Positions 41,548 through 51,203 of a stretch of DNA of 64,000 nt are shown one piece after another. A model generated the notes under the pieces. The model made no database searches. It had not been told where the DNA came from and was given only the letters and a program-made list of their open reading frames with translations. The DNA comes from Massospora cicadina (taxonomy: Eukaryota; Entomophthoromycota; Entomophthoromycetes; Entomophthorales; Entomophthoraceae), in NCBI GenBank assembly GCA_022478985.1, contig JAKSZP010000010.1, forward strand, positions 310,001 to 374,000. Reading direction: 5' to 3'. The position numbers and the translations under genes were made by a program. Each line of letters starts with the position of its first letter. The stretch's first letter is position 1.

Positions 41548-42283
41548 TGTCAGACAAAAAGTTGTTCAATTTTTAAGTAAATATAGTTTGGAGGAGAATA
41601 GCTCCGATTTTCAATTTAATAAAGGCCTATCTAATCCTTGGTGGAATCTGTCCTCTTGGAGTAAGGTGATTACTCCCACTCCTTGGCTAACCAGGCCTAA
41701 AATTACTAAAAGAATACTCCAAATCGCCGGCATATCTGAGGAGCCATTTGGAGGTCCCCCGCATCCTACCACCAATTTAATTCAAACTCCACCATGGATA
41801 CCAGGCACTTTTATGGGCCTGGAGGGGTCACACCAGATGAAACTATTTTCCCCCATGGTGATTGGCTCATGTATGTCAAATCTTTACCTCACGGCCTTGT
41901 CATAATTACTCTTGATCCTCCATCTGCTGTTCCAACTGAGTGAGGAAGGTTTCAAGAGCTCCAATAGGTCAAACGCCCTTATTCTAAATTAGGCTTAAAG
42001 CTAATAAAGAATTATTCATCTATCTCGCTTCAAGCCTCGAGTTCATTTAAATACTAAGCAGTGTGATTGTAAGAGGGTTTGTTTTTTAATTTTCCTCACC
42101 ATAACCTAATAAAAAACATAAAAAACCAACTTTTAGTATTTCTTACAAGTAGTATTACTTTACCTAGTGGTATAAAACCCCTTTTATTTTTATTCCAGCA
42201 GTTGAGATAAACTTCTCCTGCATTATTTTTGAAATGAGGGCTAATTAGCACCTGCAAGCAATCAATCCGCTTTAATTCCAACA
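41548..42283 (+). repeat. N1 3' LTR with open frame
   Basis: It starts TGTCAGAC and ends TTCCAACA, followed by the duplicated GATGT. Its first 360 bases are coding-like. The frame is open from the LTR edge (VRQKVVQFLSKYS) through 41588-41905, with one base lost in a G run near 41822 compared with the 5' copy; beyond it the original frame continues as FPHGDWLMYVKSLPHG. The protein family is unknown. Confidence 0.85.
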
Positions 42284-43386
42284 GATGTCACTCAGAAAGC
42301 CTAAATTTGTATTTTAGTTATTTAAACTATCTCAAATGCTTTAAAATGAGGAAATGACAACAGAAAATAAAGTTTCAGTTTCTCAGAAATTTAAAATAAG
42401 TTATCAGTATTATTACTTGCCTAAATAAGTTTTAAAAGTTTATTTTAAGGATATATCATTTAAATCAACCAGAATGATTAGCTCAATCAGCAAGCTAGGC
42501 TAGACTAAGCTTTGGCTTTGTTCGCAGTTTTGTCATGGAGCAAGCCTCTGCTGCTTGCATGCAGCATTGCTGGAACCTTGGTCCATAAATATGTCACAAA
42601 ATTTGGTAATGGCATGCGGGTTTGGGGGTGGTTCTCTGCTGAATTGTCAGTCAAGTGGTTGGTGACATAGCTTGTACTTCCCAACTCCTTCATTGCATAT
42701 TGGTGCAAACTTAAGTGTTACAAAGTGGCTCTCTCTTTGGATGACTGAAAAGTTCTAGTTTCTAATTTGGAAGGACAAGAAATAAAATTCTTCAATAACA
42801 GTTCTGAAATTACCTTTTCACAAGAACTAGTTTCAAGAATGCTTAATTTTCATTTCTTTCTATTTTATATGAGGGTCTGCATTAATTTATTTAAATGTAC
42901 ACAGATAACTTTCTGCTCTCAATAACCAAATTTGGGGCTACATAAGGCTCCAGGATGGATTGTTTCCAAGGCTGGTATTTTACCTACTAGGTTTTGGAAA
43001 CTTCAAGTCTTAAATCAGTCTCTACAACTTTATGAAACCATAGGATTAACTGTTGAAATAATAAGGTTTAGAATGAGATCCCAATGTGCTCCATAAACTA
43101 TCAGGTGGTCCTATACAATCATTCTCCCTAAATTTGCTTTAATTGGTAAGATGCCATCCTCATATATCAAGTTGATGTAGGGCAATGGTCTAAATGCGGG
43201 GGGTTCTTGTCTTAGTTGTAATAAAGTCAGTGTTTGCTCAAAATTTTTGAGGGGCTCCTTCTAAAAAATTTTAAGACAAGTTATATGTTATAAGAATGCT
43301 TGTACCAATTAGCATATCATAACTTGAATCTGGCACATTATTGCCATTTCACTGATTGCAAGTGACCCAAACCAGAGTTAACGCGC
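42284..43386. other. AT-rich spacer between N1 and M1
   Basis: There are dense stops. A 67-codon minus-strand frame at 42505-42708 has no recognisable motif and is probably chance. The sequence is the right-hand continuation of 29122 before N1 arrived and the left-hand neighbour of M1. Confidence 0.45.
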
Positions 43387-44600
43387 AGTAAGCTCGCTGA
43401 CCTTGGCTTGCTTAACATGTAAGGCTGACTCACTGGTCAGGGGTCTACTCCGCACATATTAGGCATCAGACAACTTTTGCTAAGATCAGTTATTCTTATA
43501 TAGCAAATACTCATCTGATGCTACCCTTTGTAACATGGATCTCTTTGATAAGCTGTTGCAATCATGGCAAATCACTTGTTGTTACTCTTAGAAATGTTTG
43601 TTAAAAGTTTCCTTTGGACTCAATGAAAGCCAATCCAACCTCTCGCTTGGCAGCTTGGCTCCAAGGTATCCGTGATTGATAGTTTCCTTGTTCAAATAGG
43701 ACAGATTTCAGACTGGTTGCTGTATTTTGCATACTGACTAATCCCAGACTGGATATTGGTGATAGCTCACCTAAACCACTATAAGTGAAAATTAAAAATT
43801 ACCTGAGATTATGCGTAAAGGCTTTTATTATGATAAAAAGTGAATTATTTCATACTTCAAGTGATAATCAAGATAGTAAAAAGAATCATAATATAAAATA
43901 ATTAGGAATATTGTATCGAAATGGGGAAAATTTAAGATCCCCTGATCAGATGGCGTCTAACTGCTGCTTTAATGGCATCATCCATTTGGGCCAAGTCCTA
44001 AAGACGTGAGCTCTTTCTTGCAGTGGTTATACATGAGCCTAAATGTCCATGGGCCTTTTTATTAGTTTTCGCTTCTGGGTTTTGGTCTTGTATCTTCTTT
44101 TAATATTGTACTATTACCAAATCTGGTAATATGATGCTCAGCTTCAGATTTGAGCAATGGTGCTCCTATGATATGCCTCATGTTGTGGTTTTGAGTGACT
44201 CTCAAAATCGGATAGTTCTCCAATTAAGTAATATTCAGCTTTGAGCCACATACACTCTCGTCAGTGTAATTTGGTTGAGTAATCATCACATCATTGGCAT
44301 AATGCAATCTATTTTGCCCCTCCCCAAAGGTATAAAAGGGGTAGATTATTGTACTGATTTTGGGCAACGTCGTCATCTTCATTAAATAATCCTCAAACTC
44401 ATTAGGGTAGAAATTATTTCTAATGACGTTATTCTTCTTTTTGCTAATTGTTTGACTCACCCAGATCTAAAAAAATGCCTTGCTCATCTCCATCCACAAT
44501 GGGTAGATTACATGTTTCTCCATCAGTTTGGAGTTGAACTTTAGTCATTCCACTGGTTGAGGAATGACCTGCAGAACCAATCATGGCCTTATCCAAGACA
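43387..44600 (-). repeat. M1 3' LTR
   Basis: On the minus strand it starts TGTCTTGGATAAGG (5' copy: TGTTGTGGATGAGG) after the purine tract AAAGGGAAG. It aligns with 51204-52030 and 52846-53209 of the 5' copy and lacks about 815 bases present there. Its first 400 bases contain an open frame. The inner end is approximate by 1-2 bases. Confidence 0.7.
44224..44548 (-). pseudogene. M1 LTR-borne frame, 3' copy
   Basis: ATG at 44548-44546, about 50 bases into the LTR, starts MTKVQLQTDGETCNLPIVDG. After a one-base shift in a T run it continues VSQTISKKKNNVIRNNFYPN and ends at TAA 44224. The 5' LTR copy also has ATG-ACT at this place and the related VSQTIITKRNDAMWNNFRPN, continuing much further. The function is unknown and I recognise no family. 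Confidence 0.4.
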
Positions 44601-46000
44601 CTTCCCTTTCAAGATGAGACTGGTGGAATGACCTAAGATGCTGGGCTTGTACTCTATTAAACACAATGTTAGTATCATCATCTTTGATGAAATATTAACT
44701 CCTCTCTTCGTTAAAACAATAGCAGGCCCAGTCCAAATGGCCTGTAACTTCTCTGGTTGTGTTTTCTGCAAATGATGTAATAAACCTTGTCTCCTATGAT
44801 GAAATCTGGTAACCTATTTTGTCTCTGACTCTCCCGTTGGCTTTAAAGGATAGTCGCTTCAAGATTGTTTGAAGCCTCTCTTTGTATTCTTATAATCTAT
44901 TCATCTAACTCCTGCTGATAGCTTCCTGGTGGTATTTTCTTCTGATTTGCTAAAATAATTGTTGCCAGGAGGGTTGGCAGAGCTGCCCCTCGCCCAAGAA
45001 GGGCTTGAAAAGGGGACATCCCAATCATTTGGTGGTGGCTCAAATGATAAAGCCAACAACGCTGAGGGCAGCAACTGATCCCATTTTGACTTGTAATTAA
45101 GGATATTTTCTTCAAAATCTCTCCCAAGGTTCCATTTACTCGCTCAACGCTTCCATTTAAGGATGGTGTGTAGGGGGTAGTGAACTGCCTCTTCACTCCC
45201 ACTAGGTCTACCAGTTTTCTCACCACGTCTAAGAAAAAGTTTTTCTGTTGTCTGAGAGTAAACTTAAGGGCAACTGTGCCTCATGATAACTTGATTGTAT
45301 ATTGAGTGAGTAATAAAGACATGGTATATGTCTTTACTGCAAAGGCCCTGGCCCACTTAGAGAAGTGGTCAATCATGTCTAGGATAAGCTTGGATCCTCT
45401 GGAGGTATTTGGTAAAGGTCCCGCCACGTCAATTGAAACATTGCTGAAAGGCGCTGTTGGTGGAAATATCTTAAACATGAATCGCTTCTATAGTGGGTGC
45501 GAACTCACACAAGGTATGTACAACTCTAAAGCTTGGTGCACTTCATCTGACGTGCACTACCATTAGAACCTCTATTTCAAATAAGCCAGCGTTTTTTAAA
45601 TCTTCTATGACTTACATGCTTATGGGCCTCCATTACCCACTCATGTGGTCTCTAGGTCAAATATAGGGGTAACACTTGTTTTTTTCTTCTTTCATAGTTT
45701 TTATTGACACGTCAAGTGACTTTGGAACATCTTCTCAGGACGCTCTTAACTTTCTATGTTTCATCCTGCTGGGCATTTTATAATATCCTAACAAAGTTTT
45801 AGAGGCAATCTCTCTCTGGTGCTTGCAAGTGGAACACCAGTAATTGCAATAGACCATCCACATTGAGGTGGCTATCACCTGCTTGATGTATATTTCAAAG
45901 TCATAGCCTTAAGAAGTACAGCTCACCGGTCAAGGCGTCCATCATATTTCTTCATAGTTTACATCCAGCGGAGTGATGCATGATCTTTATACCTTAAAAT
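44601..46000 (-). pseudogene. M1 integrase
   Basis: On the minus strand, right to left: a C-x2-C of the zinc domain in WCSTCKHQREIASKTLLGYY (about 45841-45782), then FSNVSIDVAGPLPNTSRGSK and MIDHFSKWARAFAVKTY with the first catalytic Asp (about 45450-45330), then PYTPSLNGSVERVNGTLGEI with the Glu (about 45178-45119). The core helix region runs to 44897. The beta domain near 44771-44650 contains EKLQAIWTGPAIVLTKRG. The second catalytic region (near 45270) is shifted. The last residues before the LTR are LKGKCLG. Confidence 0.75.
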
Positions 46001-46936
46001 GTACCTCTCAGAGTTTTGAATTACACTCCATAAGTGGCAGTTAAATATCAAAGCTGGATAGTATGGAGGGGTTCAAATATATTAGGATGGGATTAGGAGC
46101 AATCCAATTCCCTTAAATAATCATATAAATATATTAGTTCAAATAATGGGTTGGCCTCAATTCAGTTGAATCCAATTAGGGAAATAAGATTAGATCAAGT
46201 GTCCGGACTTGGGATCTTCAACAGATGGTCTAGACTCGTAGCATAACGGCAAGGCTCATTGGACATGGTTTAGGCACCTCAGGGTTCACAAAGGCCCATC
46301 CATGGCTCTCCAATACTATAAATTAAATATATATAAAAGATTATAGGTTGCCAGCAATCCGATGTCTTTATTTTGACTTTTGGGGCGTCTTTTATAGGGT
46401 CAAGGTAATTAAGATAAATAAAAGTTGATAAATTGATATCTTATAAGAAAGATATCACTTCAATCATAATACTAAATAAATGATATATATATCAAGGTTG
46501 ATACAAAGCACCTGATAAATTCAGATAAGAATGATTTCATCTTGAATTGGATAGAACATCATCCCATGAGGTTCTAGACCCTTTGATGAAGTTTTATTGA
46601 ACCTATTAGGCTTTTAGCCTAACACCCCGAGACTTGGCCTTAAGGAAAGTGTTGAGGTTTACCCCAGGATAAGGCTTAACCTTAAAAGGGTAAAATCCTG
46701 TTAGTACCCCAAACAAGTAAAGGTCTAAGTGTTCGCCACTCTTATCACTGCCAAGAACTTGCGCTCAGTGACCGTATAGTTCTTCTCTTCTTTGCTGAAA
46801 TCTTTTGAGTGGTATTTGATCATAAGATCCCTTCTGTCTTCATCCAATTGTTCCAGAATCGCGCAAGTCTTATGTCACTGGCGTCAGTATAGAGGAGAAT
46901 GTTTTTTGAAGTCAGGTTAGGCCAATATTGGTGCCT
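46001..46936 (-). pseudogene. M1 RNase H, split by a solo LTR
   Basis: Upstream part (about 46895-46709): a T-D-A-S-like start near 46890, then IKYHSKDFSKEEKNYTVTER and KFLAVI with the catalytic Glu. Downstream part (46000 and lower): YKDHASLRWM, the third acidic region, followed by MKKYDGRLDR to about 45930. The two parts join when 46006-46703 and one GTACC are removed. Several stops are present. Confidence 0.65.
46006..46703 (-). repeat. Solo LTR inside M1 RNase H
   Basis: This 698-base unit is flanked by a perfect 5-bp duplication GTACC (46001-46005 and 46704-46708). On the minus strand it starts TAACAGGATTTTAC and ends CTCTGAGA, close to the H-type ends TGTCAGGATT and TCTGACA with a few changes. 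A TATA-like CTATAAAAGACGCC and AATAAAGACATCGG occur in the same strand near 46400-46360. No protein-coding remnant is present, so it is a solo LTR formed by recombination. Confidence 0.75.
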
Positions 46937-47552
46937 CTACAATTGTGCCTTTAATTATGCAAAGGCCTGATCCTGTTCCAGGCCCCACACAAACTTTGTT
47001 TTTTTGGTGAGCAGGTATTGGAGGGGAACTACCAAGTCTGCAAAATGGGAAATTGCTTCTGGTATTATCTCACCATTCTGAGTAACACTTGGATATCCCT
47101 CATGCTCCTTGGTGGCTCCATTTCCACAACGTTGTTCACCTTCCCATCTTGAGGCTTAAACCACTAGGGCTAATCTTGTGCCCAAGGAACTCTAACTGCT
47201 CTTGAGAAAAATTCACCTGCTCCATTTCAAATTTATATTGAATGCGCGCAGCCACGTAAAACCTCTTGTAGGTGCTGCAGATGCTCCTGGAAGGTTTTAC
47301 TGAAGACAGTTATGCCATTGAGGTATATCAGAACGCTCAATAACTTGATATCACCAAAAATGAGATCCATCGCACACTGAAAGGGAGCAGGGGCGTTGCA
47401 GAGTCCCTGCGGCATCCTGTGGGCAAGCAACCCCTGGCTACTGATCAAGGCGTACTTCTTTTGATCCTCTGTTGAGAGCTCTATCTGACAGTAGCTGGCC
47501 AGATCCATCACTGAAAGGCACTTCAAGCCACTCAAGTGCATCATAACATCCT
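46937..47552 (-). pseudogene. M1 reverse transcriptase, C-terminal part
   Basis: The frame at 47544-47233 reads LSGLKCLSVMDLASYCQIEL (first catalytic Asp), RMPQGLCNAPAPFQCAMDLI and then VLIYLNGITVFSKTFQEHL. The active site Y-x-D-D is changed to Y-L-N-G, so both catalytic Asps are lost. Connection pieces continue to about 46940. Confidence 0.75.
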
Positions 47553-48381
47553 TTTAGTTTTAAAAGCCCCAAGCGCTCCTAGTGTGTGCAACTATTGTGG
47601 GATGAAGGCCTGGTGTACTGCCCCTCACCACACTAGGGCACCGCGAACCTAAGCACCACTTAAAATGTGGGCCTGATTGCGATTGGGAGTAGCTCATGCT
47701 ACCTCCTAAACTGACATATGCCCTCCCTGTTTAAGTACTGGGCAGCTCATCTGCACCATCCAGGACAGGCGATATGTCTCTCATCCCCCTTGCAGGGGAC
47801 AAGACCCAATGACCACCAGGTTTAAGGCCCCTGAGGGGGGAGAAACCGAAGCCCTCCCCTTTGTCACCTGCTCTTTTAGCGGAGTTATGCTCTCCAGCCC
47901 CTTTTTGTCCAGGAAGCTTTATAGTCCTTTCATATCAGACTTAATTTTTCTTGCATGATCCATTTCGCTACCAGCCAGCTCATGCTGACTGAACCAGCAG
48001 TTAGCTGAGCTTCAGGCCAACTTGGCAAACTGGGGCATTTATTGTAGGCAGGTGCACCAAAGTGCAGCCAACCAGGATTGCCCCTCCCTTGTCCTGGGGT
48101 CTGCATCCGCGAAACCCCAGCTTGTGGGAAGGCCATTTGATAGGCGCCCTGCCCAACTTGTACCTCCCTTCCTGCTCATATTCTCCCTCGGGGAGTGGTA
48201 GACACCCGCAAGAACAGGTTGGCACAGTCATCACTACCATCCCACAATTCTTTCAGGCCACTAAAGGACCCGACCAACGTTCCTCTCTGGGTTCTGGTGT
48301 TAGCTACTCACCCATGTTTTTACAGGCTTTCCCTGGTTGCATCACGCGGAGGCCCCAGCTTACCCTAACTAGCCCACCACT
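47553..48381 (-). mobile_element. GC-rich 829-bp insert with 12-bp TSD (SINE-like or truncated LINE)
   Basis: The insert interrupts M1 RT exactly and is flanked by TCATAACATCCT (47541-47552) and TCATAGCATCCT (48382-48393). It is clearly GC-richer than the rest of M1. On the minus strand its last bases are GGGGCTTTTAAAACTAAA, a short A-rich 3' end. Open frames are present on both strands (48062-48415 plus, 48240-48001 minus), but none has a recognisable domain. The long variable TSD and the A-rich end fit LINE-type mobilisation. I see no clear pol III A and B boxes, so it may be a novel non-autonomous element or the 3' fragment of an unknown LINE. Confidence 0.6.
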
Positions 48382-48393
48382 TCATAGCATCCT

Positions 48394-48760
48394 CGATGTG
48401 CATGAGCAGTCATGAGTCCTTCTTAGATATCTCGTTCAAGTGGCAGCAGTCCATGACTAGTCTATGGGTTCCATCCTAGTTACGTACAAGCAACAAAGAA
48501 GATGCCCATTTCTTTTTGACGGTTTGATTAGCCTTACTTCTGCTAGTTGGTTCAGCTCTTGCGTGATACTGTGTCTTCTGCCTTCAAGCGGTGGTATGGT
48601 TTATATTTTAATGTATAGTGGAACAAGTATCCATTAAGTGGACCTCTCTCTTGCATAGGCCATAATCGTTGGAGCTGATACTGAATATGTCGCTGAACTC
48701 GTCCAACAGCTCGTCAATGTCCTTCTACTGCTTAGGGGTCACATCCTCAACTCTGATATC
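48394..48760 (-). pseudogene. M1 reverse transcriptase, N-terminal part
   Basis: On the minus strand the linker (KDIDELLDEFSDIFSISSND, about 48727-48668) leads to the fingers: KKWASSLLLVRN and DGTHRLVMDCCHLNEISKKD, then LLMHIEDAMK, where the insert begins. It joins MMHLSGLKCLSVMDLAS on the other side. Several stops are present in the linker. Confidence 0.7.
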
Positions 48761-49059
48761 GTTAAAATCCCCTACTGCAAGTCAAAACGATATTCTGGCA
48801 ACTCGTCAATTGGGCCAGTGCTTCAACTTGTCCATTTTTGACTCTGATCAGTTGGGTAGTGATATTTCTAAAACGATGTTCAACTCTCAGATTAGTGTGT
48901 GTCATAAAACCCTGGTAGTACTAGGAGTTCTTGTTTTCAGATTTCGGTGTGGCTGTATACTTCTAAGATGGTATCAGGCGGAATTCTCACACTAATTGAC
49001 AGGGTCATCTTTATTTGATCCCCTGTTCAAGTCTCTCTAGTTTTGTCTAGAGCTCAGCG

Positions 49060-49520
49060 GGTTACCTTATTCTGTGCTAACGGTATGTGGTAGCTTCTTC
49101 ACACCTTTCTCAGTCAAGGTGTAGTGTATAAGATAGATGGGTTGATTCATTTCAACCAAGCACGTACGTTGTTTCCATAGTTTGACGTCCTTGTCCTTAT
49201 ATACCAGCAGAATTTGGTAGCTCAAGATGTTCACCATGCTTGATGTAAAATCAAAATTTACTCCAAATTCCAAGAGAAACTGCGTCCTGATCAAAATCAT
49301 AGTGGTCTTTATTATAAAGCCCAGTCAGTATGATCATGATCATGCGACCAAAGTTTAAGGGTAACATTTGATAAGCTCCTAGATTACAGGTAACATCTGT
49401 TCCCGTGGTGCGTTATTTCACATTATATCCAATACTAGAGCATGAACTTCAGTTTTAATGAGCTTAAATGAGATGAAGTTGACTGGAGCCCTATTGTCTA
49501 GTACTGCTAATATGTGCACC
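49060..49520 (-). pseudogene. M1 protease
   Basis: The active-site block is VLDNRAPVNFISFKLIKTEV (about 49503-49444). Asn-Arg replaces the usual Thr-Gly, so this copy is inactive. ILIRTQFLLEFGVNFDFTSS (about 49297-49238) is the C-terminal I-G/D-x-x-F block, with Arg for Gly. The order and spacing match the N1 protease. Confidence 0.6.
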
Positions 49521-49739
49521 TTCTAGATGATTACTTCCACTTTTGTTAAACTCTTGCCAAAAGGGTTTTTAAGTGGTCAATATTTAAGTAGCAGATTCCT
49601 CAAACTGTCTAAAAACATATGTGCTCGTGGTAGCTCTGACAGCATCTTTGCCATCCGGTGCCAAGCTCTTAAAGTATCCATAGCTAACTACTTTTCTTCC
49701 TCAACTGAATTGATGCCCTGGGTAGGCTGATTCACTTAC

Positions 49740-51184
49740 ACTAAATAGATATCCCTCGATTTAGTTTTGTCAAAGCCATGGATCCTCAATATAGCATGCA
49801 CAGCCACCGCACTTTTTACTCATATTTGTATCACGCACTAGCCAATCGTCATCCTCATGATCATCTTCACCCTCAGTGTGGAGTTCTACCCAGTTTAAAG
49901 CGTTGGGGGTAACCTCTTTAGGGGGTGTATCTTTCTTTTCAGTGTCATGTAATGGACAAAGTTGAAATAAGTGCCCAGGTTGACGACACTTATTGCAAGC
50001 TAACTTTTGATGAGGAAAGCACTCAAGTGGTTTGGAAATATTTTCCTTTTGTTTGTCACCCTTATTGTTAGTTACATAGAAAGACTTGTTAACTCATTTA
50101 GGGGTTGTGTTGGTCCCATGTCCTTTTATTCAGATTTATCCATCCTTGTATTTCAAGTAATGTTTTCTTAGGCGCATTGAGGAAAGTCGCTCATTTAACC
50201 GCTAGAGTCATATGCAAAAGAGTTAGGATTAATCACTATTGAACTCAATAAAATGTTAAACTTGGTCAGCAAACCAATAGTTCCTCTAGTCCATAATTTC
50301 TGGGCCTTGAATAGTAGTGAGAGGTGTAATTCTTGACCAACCCATTCTTTCCATCTTCATAAGGGGGAGCTCTTGTTTCATATTTTGTAAGTCTTGTTCA
50401 CTACCAAGCTTTGAAAGTAGGATACTCTTTACTTCATTACAAGACACTCCGAGTCATAGTCTCGCGCTAAGGATCTCTTGAGCCTCATGGCTCATACACC
50501 CTTACACATTGCAAGCCTTTTGGCGATCAATAGCGCCATCCATGCTGTTCTAATACATCTGGAGGAAAGTTAAATTGTTCCTTCTCCAGGTGTGTACATG
50601 GTCCTAAAATGTGGTTTAAAGTTTGGATCTTCTTGAACATGGCCAGCGTGAATAATTTTTGGATTAGTAGCATTTCTGACTAATTGTGTACATTTTGTTG
50701 AGGGACCCATATAGGTGCCTCAAATCTGGTTATAATAAAAGTAGAGGTATGTTCTAATATAGTACGCACTTGTGCCTTCAAATCATTTATACTTTTGTCC
50801 CTAGCAAACAGCATATTTTCATACTGTTCCAAGCGCTCTCCATATCCATTCAAAGTAGTGATGGTTTCGCCATTCTCTTTATCTAGGAATATGTTTCATT
50901 CCTCTATATTCTTAAGAGTATTTTTAAGTTTTATAATAGTTGATGGTCCTCTCACATTAAGTAGTGAAGCAATTCATTCTCTTCTGGCGGTCTTTTTGAC
51001 ACACTCAAGGTCTTTGCATAGATTGTAAGTTTCTATATTTTAGGAAAAGTCTTGAATGGATTGTATACTCTTCCCTCACCAGGACTCTCAGATGTATGCT
51101 CTCCATTATATACTTTCATATCCGATTCATTGCCAAACTGCTCATGAGAACTCTCATAATCATCACTATAGCCTGATGATGCCA
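49740..51184 (-). pseudogene. M1 gag with intact zinc knuckle
   Basis: Gag starts near the primer site (51185). Its N-terminal part, open at 51326-51033 through LTR and leader, is acidic and Ser-rich (SGYSDDYESSHEQFGNESDM). The middle includes NEVKSILLSKLGSEQDLQNM (about 50437-50378). The zinc knuckle CNKCRQPGHLFQLC at 49997-49956 has the full C-x2-C-x4-H-x4-C pattern and is the only intact CCHC in the LTR elements of this window. An acidic stretch (EGEDDHEDDDW) follows. Confidence 0.7.
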
Positions 51185-51202
51185 CCTTTGTAGTGAGCAC
51201 CA
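51185..51202 (-). promoter_or_regulatory. M1 primer-binding site
   Basis: On the minus strand this reads TGGTGCTCACTACAAAGG, 1 base after the LTR end. It matches N1 and N2, with an extra AA near the end. Confidence 0.7.
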
Positions 51203-51203
51203 C

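Larger units (their letters stand above)
29123..42283 (+). mobile_element. Element N1: Ty3/gypsy retrotransposon containing N2
   Basis: LTRs at 29123-29867 and 41548-42283 are followed or preceded by a TGG-type primer site and a purine-rich tract. The target duplication GATGT is perfect (29118-29122 and 42284-42288). The protein order is gag, protease, RT, RNase H, then (after N2) integrase. The 6.55-kb N2 sits between RNase H and integrase. No chromodomain was seen. Confidence 0.9.
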
